Of a DNA stretch of 64,000 nucleotides, positions 32,571-42,533 are shown in pieces. The stretch comes from Neofusicoccum parvum (Eukaryota > Ascomycota > Dothideomycetes > Botryosphaeriales > Botryosphaeriaceae), in the NCBI GenBank assembly GCA_020912385.1, contig CP087208.1:1550001-1614000 (forward strand), read 5' to 3'. The notes below the pieces were generated by a model. That model ran no database searches. It was not told the origin of the DNA and saw only the letters and a program-made list of their open reading frames with translations. How positions within the stretch are numbered: position 1 is the stretch's first letter; each line of letters starts with the position of its first letter. The translations under genes and the position numbers were made by a program.

Positions 32571-33389
32571 TCAGCTGGCAGCTTTGGGCAGGTAGCCTTG
32601 CGCCTCGAACCAAGCCTTCACCACCGCGTTGAAAGTATCGGCGTCTTGCTGATGGAGCCAATGCCCTGAGGGAATGAGTTCGACCCTGTCCGTCTCCCTG
32701 TTCAAGCCAATCTCGTGCTCCAGGTCCACTTTGATTCGATCTGCGCACGTGACGAGGCGCGGGCATGTCCGTCGCTTGTTGTAGGTGACCGCATTCTCAC
32801 GACGGCCGATGCTCCCCTCCTTGCCATACAGCTGCGCGATTATCGCGGTGACGACGTGGGGTGGATTTCCCCACGTCCGCTGACGATGCCAAGCCTTCAG
32901 CCACGCAGGCGTCGCATCCGTGTAGAAGTTCTGGTCGAAGAAGGTCTGCGCCGCGTCTGGAGAGCCAGGCGTGTCTATAAAGGCAACGAACGGCTCCAGT
33001 TGCTCCCCAAAGAGGTAGTAGACCGGGTCGACGAGGACCAGCGCCTTGACTTTCGCCGGGTGCCGCACCGCCAGTGCCGAGGCAACAACGGTGCCCAGAC
33101 TGTGGCCCATGACAATGGTGTTCTCGACGCCAAGGTGCGCGAGCAGCGCGGCGGCATCGTCGGCGAGGGTTTCTGGGCCATAGTCATCGCCGGGTAAGAC
33201 AGCAGAGCGGCCGTGTCCCCGCAGGTCGATGGCGATGGTTTGGAAGCCGAGGGACTGGAGGAACGGCTGCTGCCAGCTCCAGTCTAAACGATCACAGGTC
33301 CAGCCATGGATGAGGAGAACGGGGGCGCCGGTGCCCTCCACGGTGTAGAAGAGGTCCACGCCGTTGTTGTTGAAGTGAGCGCCAGCCAT
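32571..33389 (-). CDS. Alpha/beta hydrolase
   Basis: A single exon of 272 aa. The start is the Met at 33389, chosen because the following residues begin the fold (FNNNGVDLFYTVEGTG). Motifs: VLLIHGWTCDRLDW with the oxyanion HG, AIDLRGHGRS, GHSLGTVVAS with nucleophile Ser97, and PSGHWLHQQ near the C-terminus with the catalytic His. The acid residue was not fixed with certainty. The length and layout match single-domain esterases or epoxide-hydrolase-like proteins. No signal peptide is retained with this start. An in-frame upstream Met would need to lie before 33494, where none is evident. The substrate is unknown. It shares an upstream region with the CFEM receptor-like gene. Confidence 0.87.
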   Translation of the reverse strand: MAGAHFNNNGVDLFYTVEGTGAPVLLIHGWTCDRLDWSWQQPFLQSLGFQTIAIDLRGHGRSAVLPGDDYGPETLADDAAALLAHLGVENTIVMGHSLGTVVASALAVRHPAKVKALVLVDPVYYLFGEQLEPFVAFIDTPGSPDAAQTFFDQNFYTDATPAWLKAWHRQRTWGNPPHVVTAIIAQLYGKEGSIGRRENAVTYNKRRTCPRLVTCADRIKVDLEHEIGLNRETDRVELIPSGHWLHQQDADTFNAVVKAWFEAQGYLPKAAS

Positions 33390-34465
33390 GTTGGGGGAGA
33401 GTGAGGAAAGGAACAGGCAGCGAGGAAGGCGGACGCAACACAGGGCCAGCGCGACATTTCGAGGGACCACGTTTTGGCTGATTGGACTGTGCACCCCGGC
33501 TGTGGATCTGGCTAGTCAGGACTCAAGGCGAGACGCGTCTTCCCCGAGTCGGCCTCTCGGCGGCACTGGAGCGCCTGGGACAGCCCGCAGTTGCGGCTCA
33601 TGGTAAACGCCGCGTGGGACTTGGGCAGCGGCGGCACGAAGAGCCTCATCCCCACGAATGCGGCCGCTCCTGGTGCTCGAACCCGGACAGCAATTGAGCG
33701 GGTTCCAGAGCCATGGCGAGCACACAGAGCCGGAGCACCAGGGGTGTCTTTGTGCATTTACCGCCACGCTGCGAGATTTGGAAGGACTGACTCGCAATTT
33801 CATGCGATCGCCTAATGGCCACTGCGAAATGGAGCCACCGTCGTCCTCTGCGACTCTGGCCCTCTCGTCGACTCACCTCCCCCGGAGACCTCTCCGTGGC
33901 GGCCGGCCGGTAGACACGCGAGCATCCGCTGACACCAAGCTGCTTCCAGCATCCATGCAGATCCGTCCAACGGCCACGAGGTCCCCTATTGGCACGGTCG
34001 TGCCCAACACCTCGGAAAGATCCATGCAGCATCTAACCTCGAGCACGGAGGTTTTCGGTTCCTGACAGCTCATTACCCTTTTCGTCTGCGGTCACCGCGT
34101 TTTGTCCCTGAATTTTGCAACTCACCCACAGAGCTAGTCGGAGTCGGGCACGATCCGAGCAGAGTGGCACCATGAGTCTGGCCGGGGAGATGTGCTCGTG
34201 GGAAATGTCTTGAAAGCCGAGAACTTAATCGATCCCCGCAATGTAACGGCTGATATTAACGCTGCTTCTATACGCCCTTCGCGCCACCTTTTGCGACATC
34301 CCTGATGTTCCCAGTATACCGTTCCTTTGCGCCCCCAATCTCACCGCAAGCCAGACGCGAGTGCGGCCAAGTCTACTGCTTCGCCAGCAGCGTACGGATT
34401 ACAGCTCCCCGTGATCCCGCCCCCAGCGGGTCGTTCGCCTTTCCCCCGAGCGAGCAGGGGCGAGG
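33390..34465. other. Divergent promoter region between the hydrolase and the CFEM receptor-like gene
   Basis: About 1.1 kb. Open frames on both strands between 33512 and 34073 overlap each other and show no family motifs, so none is called. Both neighbouring genes are transcribed away from this region. Confidence 0.4.
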
Positions 34466-36096
34466 ATGCAGAAGATCCTGGCGCTATTGGTCACCGTCGT
34501 CACAATCTTGCAGCTTGCCTGTGCCACGGAATCATTGACCAGTCTGAGCCTACCAGCATGCGCAGTAAGTCCGGCTGTCTTCGAGCCGCAATCTCTGCTG
34601 ATGCGTACCCAAGTCGCAATGCTTGGATGCCGCGCTGGCTCTCTCAATATGCGACTCCACAGATGAAGCTTGCCTCTGCACGAACAAAGACTTCGACGCG
34701 CAGTTTGAAGGGTGCATGGACGCTAACTGCACTGTTAGAGAGTTCCTCAGTATGTGCCGTGTAAGCCATAGTCCCCACGAGCAGGTACTGACACCAGTAC
34801 AACAGCGGCAAAAAATGCCACCACAACCACGTGTGGTGCGGAAGCGAGAGACAAGAGATCGACTGTGATCTGGGTGGCGGCCATTGGCTGCGCTCTTGCT
34901 TACACGTCGATTTTCCTTCGACTCTATACTCGCCACTTCGTCACCCAAGGTGGTGAATTCGGCTGGGACGATTATTCCACTATGGTCACTGCCGTACGTA
35001 CCAATCCGCTTTTTCGGCCAATCCAGCTAACAGCTCTGCACAGGTTTTCCTTGCGCCTCTGACCGCCGGGGCGATATTACGTCAGTAAAGCCGTTTCGTT
35101 TTGAAGCAATGCCCGAATCTCACCAGCTCTCTTTAGTTGCAAAGAACGGCCTCGGCAAAGACATCTGGACGCTTCCCTTCCACAGCATTGATGCTACCCT
35201 CTACGTACGTCCGGGAAGCACGTGGTTGCAACGCTTGCTTACGAAATGTCCAGATCTTCTACATACAGGAACACCTCTACATCATCTGCACCGTGCTTGT
35301 AAAGCTTTCTCTTCTCTTGTTCTACTTCCGAATCTTCCCCGACGCCATGTTCCGGAAGGTCGTCGGCGCCACTCTTATCTTCGCCCTCTGCTTTGGGGTT
35401 TCAGCACTGTTCGCGTTCGCTTTCCAGTGCACCCCGATAGACAGGTCGTGGCATGGCTGGGACGATGAGCACCCCGGCACGTGCGTCAACATCAACGCCC
35501 TCGTGCTCACGGCTGCCGCACTGAACATCTGCGCCGACTTCTGGATCATCGTACTGCCCATACCCGGGATTGTTTCTCTGCAATCCTCCATACGCATGAG
35601 GATACAAATATCGGCCATGTTCTGCACCGGATTCTTGTAAGCTCCTGTTGCGCTGACTGCCTTTGGTGCCTAGCTAATGATCAAAGCATCACCGGAGTGA
35701 GCATCTACCGCGCCATGATGCTTGAGAATTTTGCCACCACAAACAACCCGACCTGTACGTTGAATTCCCCCTGCGCTTGCAATCCACTGACGCAGTCCAG
35801 GGGACTACTGTGACGGTGGCTACTGGTCGATCATCGAAGTGGATGTCGGCATCATATGTACCAACATGCCTGCCATCCGCTCTCTGCTCGGGCGGATAAT
35901 CCCAAAAGTGTTCGGCACCACAAAACGAGACTCGACGAACGATCCGTCGAAGAATATTGCTCGGAGTTCACAGACGCCGCGCGGGATCCGTTCGTTTAAG
36001 GCGTCCAGGACCGAGGAGGACAGTTTTGTTCAATTGATTGACATGGACACGCATTCCACCCATAATCAGCAGGACAACAAGTCGAGCCACAGCTGA
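34466..36096 (+). CDS. CFEM plus rhodopsin-domain membrane protein (PTH11-type receptor-like)
   Basis: Eight exons: 34466-34564, 34614-34749, 34806-34993, 35044-35080, 35137-35204, 35254-35636, 35687-35754 and 35801-36096, giving about 424 aa. A signal peptide (residues 1 to about 21) is followed by an eight-cysteine CFEM domain with PAC, SQC, SIC, EACLC, GC, NC and TTTCG spacing. The seven-helix rhodopsin domain follows: RLYTRHFVTQGGEFGWDDYS, NGLGKDIWTLP, VLVKLSLLLFYFRIFP, FQCTPIDRSWHGW, ICADFWIIVLPIP and SIYRAMMLENF. (Fragments are shown separately.) The C-terminal tail is polar. This arrangement defines PTH11-like CFEM receptors, plasma-membrane sensors linked to surface recognition in several fungi. 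The ligand is not predictable. All splice sites are consensus and the tail has no frame loss. It is the third member of the rhodopsin group in this window. Confidence 0.9.
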
Positions 36097-36708
36097 TGGC
36101 GGCAGGACGTCCTTGTGTCGTTTGGGTCGGGCTTTTCCTTATCGACTTCGTACATAATACCCAAGATACCACGGCGGCTGGGGGAATGGCCGGTAATGAT
36201 GCTTCACGCAAACGAAAATACAACGTGTTGGTGTTGATGATTTTTGCTCTGATGGGGGTCTTGGGGAGAATTTTGCGCGCGAGTATACGGTGAAACAATG
36301 ATTCGCTGTTCGCCCTTAGGGCGCTCCGATGCCAACCACGGCGCGCAACTGGAAGGAATGGAGATGGAGATGGAGATGGCGCTGTGGCGGCGGGCGGGCT
36401 CTGGTGGCGGGCAGCGGGCAGCGGGCAGCGGGCATTGCCGAGCGGGCTTGGCGCTGGCGCTGCGGCGCGTGGAACACGTCCCCCAGCGTCACCTTCTGCC
36501 TTCACCTTTGCGCAAACGCCCGTCGCTAACCCGCCCGCCGCCGCGCTCGCACCCGCCATCTCACAGCCTCGGCGCCTTCCACCGACATATCGACCGGCCC
36601 CGCCATGCGCCTGTAGGCCTGGCTGTTGCGCAGACACCCTAGGGCATTAGCTCCTCCGTAGTACCCACCTCTACCTCCGTCCGCCCGCCTCTTGCACACC
36701 CAAACACC
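36097..36708. other. Upstream region of TAF6 with short GC-rich repeats
   Basis: About 610 bp between the receptor-like gene stop and the TAF6 start. It contains GGAGAT-type triplication near 36358-36380 and a gcgggca repeat near 36411-36433. No gene is supported. Confidence 0.4.
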
Positions 36709-38110
36709 ATGTCGGTCTGGAATCCCGACAACATCAAGGACGTCGCCGAGTCGGTGGGAATTGCCTCGCTCGGCGACGACGTGGCCGAAGACCTGGCGCG
36801 CGACGTCGAGTTCAGGATCGGCCAGGTGCTGGAGGAGGCTCTGAAGTTCATGCGCCACTCCAAGCGCACTACTCTGAGCACCCAGGACATCTCCCAGGCT
36901 CTGCGCGTGCTGGACGTCGAGCCGCTCTACGGCTACGAGTCCACGCGCCCGCTGCGCTTCGGCGAGGCTTCTATGGGTCCGGGCCAGCCGTTGTTCTACG
37001 TCGAGGATGAGGAGGTCGACTTTGAGAAGCTCATCAACGCCCCGCTGCCCAAGGTGCCGCGCGAGATCTCGTTCACAGGTATGTCGCCAGGCCCGGCGCG
37101 CTCTCCGTGCTGCACGAAGCTGACGCCCCGCAGCACACTGGCTTGCGCTGGAAGGCGTCCAGCCCGCAATAGCCCAGAACCCCACATCGGCCGACTCCAG
37201 GCACCAGGACCTGCTGCCCAAGGGCCCCGGCGCCAACCCCCACCTCGCCGCCGTCAACGGCTACGACAACGTCGCCGTCAAGCCGCTGGTCAAGCACGTC
37301 ATATCAAAGGAGCTGCAGCTGTACTTCGACCGCATCGTCAGCGCGCTGGGGGATGCCGACAATGAGGAGTGGCGAGCACAAGCATTGGGCAGTCTTCGAA
37401 CTGATCCGGGCCTGCACCAGCTGGTGCCGTACTTTGTCCAGTACATTGCCGAGAAGGTCACGCACAACATGAAGGACCTGTTCATCCTCACGCAGATGAT
37501 GCATATGACGTCGGCCCTGCTCACCAATCCCAGTCTCTACATGGACGCCTACATCACAGGCCTGGTTGCACCGGTGCTGACGTGTCTGATGGGCAAGCGG
37601 CTAGGCACCGGCTCCGAGGGCAACCCGCTGGCGCACTTCGACCTGAGGGACCTGGCCGGCACCATCATCATTGAGATCGCGAAGCGCTACGGCAACTCGT
37701 CGCAGACGCTGAAGAAGCGGCTGGCAGGCACGCTCTGCAAGAACTTCCTGGACGACAAGAAGCCGTGCGGCACGCACTACGGAGCAATCCTTGGGCTGCA
37801 GGGCATCATGGGCCCGGACGGCGTCAAGTTCCTCGTCCTGCCGAACCTCAAGCTGTTCGACGCGGTGCTGAAGGAGCGGCTGGCGGACGACTCGACCAGG
37901 GCCGAGGCCGAAATGGTGGTCGTGGTGATCCTGCGCGGGCTGCAGTCCATCGAGCGCGGGGCGGCGCCATTGGCCAATGGGGTGACGAGTGATGAGGCGA
38001 CGAAGGAGAAGCTGGTGGACAAAATCGGAGAGGTGCTTGGAGCTAAGGTGCTGGGCCTGGGACGGCCGCGGCTGATTGCGCAGATCGTGGAGACGGACGC
38101 CTCACTGTGA
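36709..38110 (+). CDS. TAF6: Transcription initiation factor TFIID/SAGA subunit TAF6
   Basis: Two exons, 36709-37078 and 37134-38110 (55-nt intron), giving about 448 aa. The N-terminus is the TAF6 histone fold: [20 protein letters not shown], then [19 protein letters not shown] and [22 protein letters not shown], split here by short gaps. The C-terminal half is the TAF6 HEAT-repeat domain: [59 protein letters not shown], and [20 protein letters not shown] with the following repeats. TAF6 pairs with TAF9 in TFIID and SAGA and is essential in yeast and animals. Length matches fungal orthologues. This is the clearest housekeeping anchor in the window. The long stop-free antisense frames here are a by-product of GC richness. 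Confidence 0.95.
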
Positions 38111-38702
38111 CGGACGGGCGCGGCTCGCAATCCACCGGTGCATCGGGGCGTTCGGGAGGGGCAAACGGGCAGCGCGGCGATGCTGGTGCCCGCAGGCGTT
38201 TCGGCAGCGAGTCTTTTTCGGCGCAGGCAAAGCGTGTACATAGCGACCCTCAGGCGCAGGCTGCTCTGGCTGCTGCACAATGCATGCGGGCGTCGGCAGT
38301 AATCAGTGTGTCAGTGCGCGTGTCAGGCCGGGGGAGGGCGTCGGAGGCGGCCGCGGCGGTGCACAACGGCGCCGGGTCGCTGCTGCTAGGGCTCAACACC
38401 ACGGCGCCGATCGCTGGCGCTGCCAATGGGCACGGCGGCCGGCGCGGGCGTCCAGGCTGCGAACAGCTGCGGCCAGGCAGGGCGGGTGCATGGCGCGCGG
38501 CGGATCACGCTGCGGCGGGCGGTCACTGGACGGCGGCGGCGCGAGGCTGGGACCCCCCGCATACACCGCGCGACAACTCATCGCCGCAGTCCATCGTCGG
38601 CCGCGACCCCCCTCGCACCCAACCAGCAGCGAGCCGCACGCGATGACAGCGCATGAGCTGCAGGTCACTGGACAGAGCGCGCCGTGAGACCGCAGAGCCA
38701 CC
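38111..38702. other. Spacer between TAF6 and the next gene
   Basis: About 590 bp, very GC-rich, with overlapping spurious open frames on both strands. It contains the promoter of the gene at 38703. No element can be named. Confidence 0.4.
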
Positions 38703-40022
38703 ATGGCCCACGCTGACTCGCCGCCCGCCCGCGCCGCCCCAGCTCCGGCAGTCGACCGCCAGCGCCAGCACTCGCCCGCCATGGCCGACACGCCCAGTAG
38801 CACCCTTCGAAACACCGACGGCCACGGCCGCACTCCGTCCGCGCTGTCGCTGCCTGCCGGCCTCTGGCGCCCCAGCGCAACGTCGTCCACCACCGACGTC
38901 GACACGCACGCCGCCTCCAGCTCCTCCACCACCGCCGCCCAGCGCTTCCCCGGCCTCCGCCAGCTGTACAGCGGCGCCGCATCCTGGCGCGCCTCGCTTC
39001 GCGGCAAGCCCAAGTCGACCACTACCGAGACCTCCGTATCCTCACGCCCCGTCATCGTCAGGACGTATTCCGGCGGCACCACCTCGTCGCGCGCGCAGCG
39101 CGCCTCCGAGCAACGGCGCGTCGACGCGTCTGCGCCTGCTGCCGCCTCGTCGTCGTCGTCGTCGCAGATGCCTCACCGGCCCTCGACGCTGCCGCCCACG
39201 GCCGACTTCTCCTTCGACGGCATCCTGCACGCCGTCGAGCCCGAGATTGCCGGCGCAATTGACGCCATCGCCGCCATCTGCGCCCGCAGCAAGCTCAGTT
39301 TGGCTGACGAGTACACTGCCCACCGTCCGCCGCACGAGATCCTCGACCCGCCCATACCCATCTCGCCGTCGCAGCGACAGCGCTGGTGGAGCGTCGTGAG
39401 GGACACGGCTTTGTCGGCTGTGCCCGAGGCCAGCAGCAGCAGCGAGCGTCTTGTCGGCAGCAGGACTGCCTCGCGCGCCTCGGTCTCGTCGGCGGGCCGC
39501 AGTGCGCGTGGCAGGAAGAACTCGGCCTACGGCAGTCTGAAGAGCATCGTGTCCGGCGACAGCAACGCCCGCAAAGGCCTGGCCGCCCTGTTCGGCTCCA
39601 ACGACGGCCATGACGATGGCACTGACTACCACGAGCCTCCCTCGCCGACCGGATTTCATCATACCGGACATTGGCTGGTGTCCGACTCTACTCATCCGTC
39701 CATCACGCTGTCGTCGGGCCCTGCCGCCCGAGCCGCCTCCCCACGCGTCTCGCTGGCTACGTCCGAGGAACCCATGGGCACGACAACCGCATCAACCCTC
39801 AACGGCGGTGCAGCCGCACACGGTCCGACACGTCAACGATCCAATTCTCGCTCAACATGGCTGCCATGGCCTGGTCAAGAGCCTCGTCCCCCCGACCACA
39901 GCCGTGCATCCGTACCTGATGCTCCGACCTCTGGTACCGCCGCGGAGCAGAGGCTAAAGGAGCTGCTTCGAACAACATCACCGCCCGTTGAGGGACGAAA
40001 ACCAACTGGTGGCGACGGATAG
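38703..40022 (+). CDS. Conserved-looking Ser/Ala-rich hypothetical protein
   Basis: A single exon of 439 aa. The ATG sits in an excellent initiation context (agagccaccATGg). Much of the protein is disordered: poly-Ser at about residues 149-158, Ser/Thr/Pro-rich N- and C-terminal parts, and many RS/RAS strings. One ordered segment, ADFSFDGILHAVEPEIAG with IDAIAAICARSKLSLADEY, lies near 160-205 and is followed by PPHEILDPPIPISPSQ. It looks like the conserved core, but I cannot name a family. No signal peptide or membrane helix is present. The phosphorylation-prone tail suggests regulatory use, which is inference. Antisense frames of up to 229 codons are composition shadows. Confidence 0.65.
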   Translation: MAHADSPPARAAPAPAVDRQRQHSPAMADTPSSTLRNTDGHGRTPSALSLPAGLWRPSATSSTTDVDTHAASSSSTTAAQRFPGLRQLYSGAASWRASLRGKPKSTTTETSVSSRPVIVRTYSGGTTSSRAQRASEQRRVDASAPAAASSSSSSQMPHRPSTLPPTADFSFDGILHAVEPEIAGAIDAIAAICARSKLSLADEYTAHRPPHEILDPPIPISPSQRQRWWSVVRDTALSAVPEASSSSERLVGSRTASRASVSSAGRSARGRKNSAYGSLKSIVSGDSNARKGLAALFGSNDGHDDGTDYHEPPSPTGFHHTGHWLVSDSTHPSITLSSGPAARAASPRVSLATSEEPMGTTTASTLNGGAAAHGPTRQRSNSRSTWLPWPGQEPRPPDHSRASVPDAPTSGTAAEQRLKELLRTTSPPVEGRKPTGGDG

Positions 40023-42533
40023 CATGGAGTTCACGACGGCTGTTGTTGGAGAGCACGTGAATCCAAGACATCCCACGCCATCAACACGTGGCCAAGAGAG
40101 ACCGGCCATCGTGAGCCAATCAATCCTGAGCCTCATCTGGCCGCCTGCTTGTCCATGCTCATAACAACCATCATCCTGGCGTAGGCCTGAAAGGCTGTCC
40201 ACGCTGCCAGTCTCCATGGGATATCTCACGGTCTGGCCCCGTCCTCGAACTGCGGCAGTGGCGCTAATCCATCACGGCTCCCCATGCCGGCCTGATCTTT
40301 GTACATTCCACCTGCCCCGGCAGCTTGTCTTTTCATTCTGATTTCCTATGCGTCATCACGTTGGTCTTCTGCTTTCCACGTAAGTCCCTCGGACGCCAAA
40401 ATCCGCAACGAATCACGACCCATCATGAAAGGGCGAACAGCCGAAAAAAGACTGCATTTTCCCAAGGAGCCCTGCTTGACTGCGCAGCTGCATCACCTGG
40501 AGACCGATAACGGCGCACATGCATTCCTGTTATCCGTCTTCACGATTAGATTGAACCATCATACGAGGGCGAATGCCGCTGCGCTTGAATTGGTCTTTCG
40601 AGCATGCAAGTACACGGATTCCTTTGACTGTAGATTGGCGGCATTCTCTTCTGGACTGGACATCTTTCTTTCGGCGAAAGGATCAGGAGGACTTTTTGCA
40701 GCGTATTTCTGCAGACGAGTTACGACTTACGACTTCAATGATGCGATGAATCATACCCTTTGATGATAGACTTGCCCACCCGCGTGGAAATCGCTCGCAT
40801 CGTGCTCAGCCACATGGCGTTCATTGATCAATGGTGGTTTTGCAACGCTTGCTTACCTTCGTGGGCAGTTATAGCATCTGTCCGGCTACACACGCAGTGA
40901 AAGAAAGGCGAGCCCTATCAGGGTAGATCCTCCAACTGCCCATGAAGGTCAGCAAGCGTTATAACACTTTCCGACCTGACCTCGTAGATGTATGAGTAAT
41001 CTCACGCCTCACTTGAAGGCAGCCGCGCGCTTAACCACTTCTGTGGGTGAGTCAGCTCGGCCACCTCACTTACCCCGCGTTGCTAACCTTAATTGTGCTC
41101 GGCTGATATCTCCCCACATCTTATCAAAGCTTCACATGCGGGGCCCGACGGCACTTCAATTGTGGTTGAAACATGTGCCGGCTCATAATCTACCCGAAAG
41201 TTGCTGTGGATTTTCCATGGTACTCTTCCTACTCCACAAACAACTCGCCCCCGAAACACATCTGGCATTTCTCCAGTACCCGGCTCTCGCAGTGCAACAT
41301 CGTTACCCCAACTCAACTCCATTCTTTACGCTTCGTCCGGGTTCCTCGGGAATCCCTGGTCCTATAGGAAGTCATGTTATGGCTGTATGTGAAGTATGCT
41401 TCTGGTCTCAAAGCGAATCTTGCATTCGATTACGCAGCCGAATCTTGACGACACACCGGAAGTGACTGGATTAATCGGCGCTTCTCACCGGAGCCAGCGC
41501 CTAGGGATAGAACGGCACTGGTCTGTTTCCAGCATTGCAGAGAAGGAGAGCCACTGGTGTGCACCTCACTCAACCCAGTGTACCCAGTTGGCCGTTTATT
41601 TAGAAGGAACGGATTGATCGTTTCGTGAAATCGGCTCTGGCAGCCACGACTTCATGATCACAAAAAAAAGTCCCGGACCGCATTTGTCAGACTCCAGTCA
41701 AGAATAGCTCGTGCGGTGCACCTCTCCACACTCTTTATTAACCACTTTGCGTGTGGACGGCGAGAGAATCAAGCCCTAAAGTGGTGACGTTGAGGTTTGG
41801 TCCACCACTTGACGAGACTACTGGGGTATCTTTGCTCATCCGAACCCGGCGATCAAGACGATGCATCTACCTTCTCGGCCGACAGACTCTGTTACTTCGG
41901 CCGACGAGCACCAGCACAACTTTGACGGCTTTCAAATGGTTGAAAGGGCTGATGAACACCATCACGGATCAACTTCTGCCAATTCTGCACCGCATGTCTC
42001 TTTTGCACCGACTGCTCCATGGGGCCATGTCTTACAAGAGACAGCTGTTAAGAGAGTTGTCGCCTTGGAATATGGGGTAAGTCCGGAAAAGCTAATTCAC
42101 ATGTTCCGGGCTTGCGTGTCGAGGCGGGAGCTCACTAATCTCGAGCGTCTAGCGCATCCTCCCCGCAATAGAAGACCAGTATGACGTGGATGGAGATAGT
42201 AGGAAGCTTAAATCCACAGCAGCTCGCGATCATCAGCTGTGGTGGTCAAAGGTCATAGCCTTTTGCGGCCTCCGTGCGGCAATTAATGTTCACTGACTGC
42301 GGATGATAAGAAGCCCGGCTGGTGCAAGGCACCTCGGAAAGCACAGCCGAGTCTTCTGCATGCGCGCAGAAAGTATGTTCTCCGGCTCCAGCGGCATCCG
42401 TTTGACGGCCAGCGAATCTCCTGTTTGAGTACTCCGCATTAACCACCCCAGCCTATCAGAAACCCCGACCCCGGCCAAACCTTAAGTTTTCGTACTTCAT
42501 ACTCTATCGCACCACCGCATACGGCCGCATCTT
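40023..42533. other. 2.5-kb gene-free stretch upstream of the NRPS-like gene
   Basis: No gene is supported on either strand. A 107-codon plus frame at 41861-42184 and one at 40992-41465 were inspected. Neither has motifs or plausible splicing, though the former is His/Glu-rich. The right end must hold the NRPS-like promoter. Confidence 0.4.

Noticed and set aside
41861..42184. 107-codon His/Glu-rich frame upstream of the NRPS-like gene
   Set aside because: No motif, no splice logic and no start-context support.
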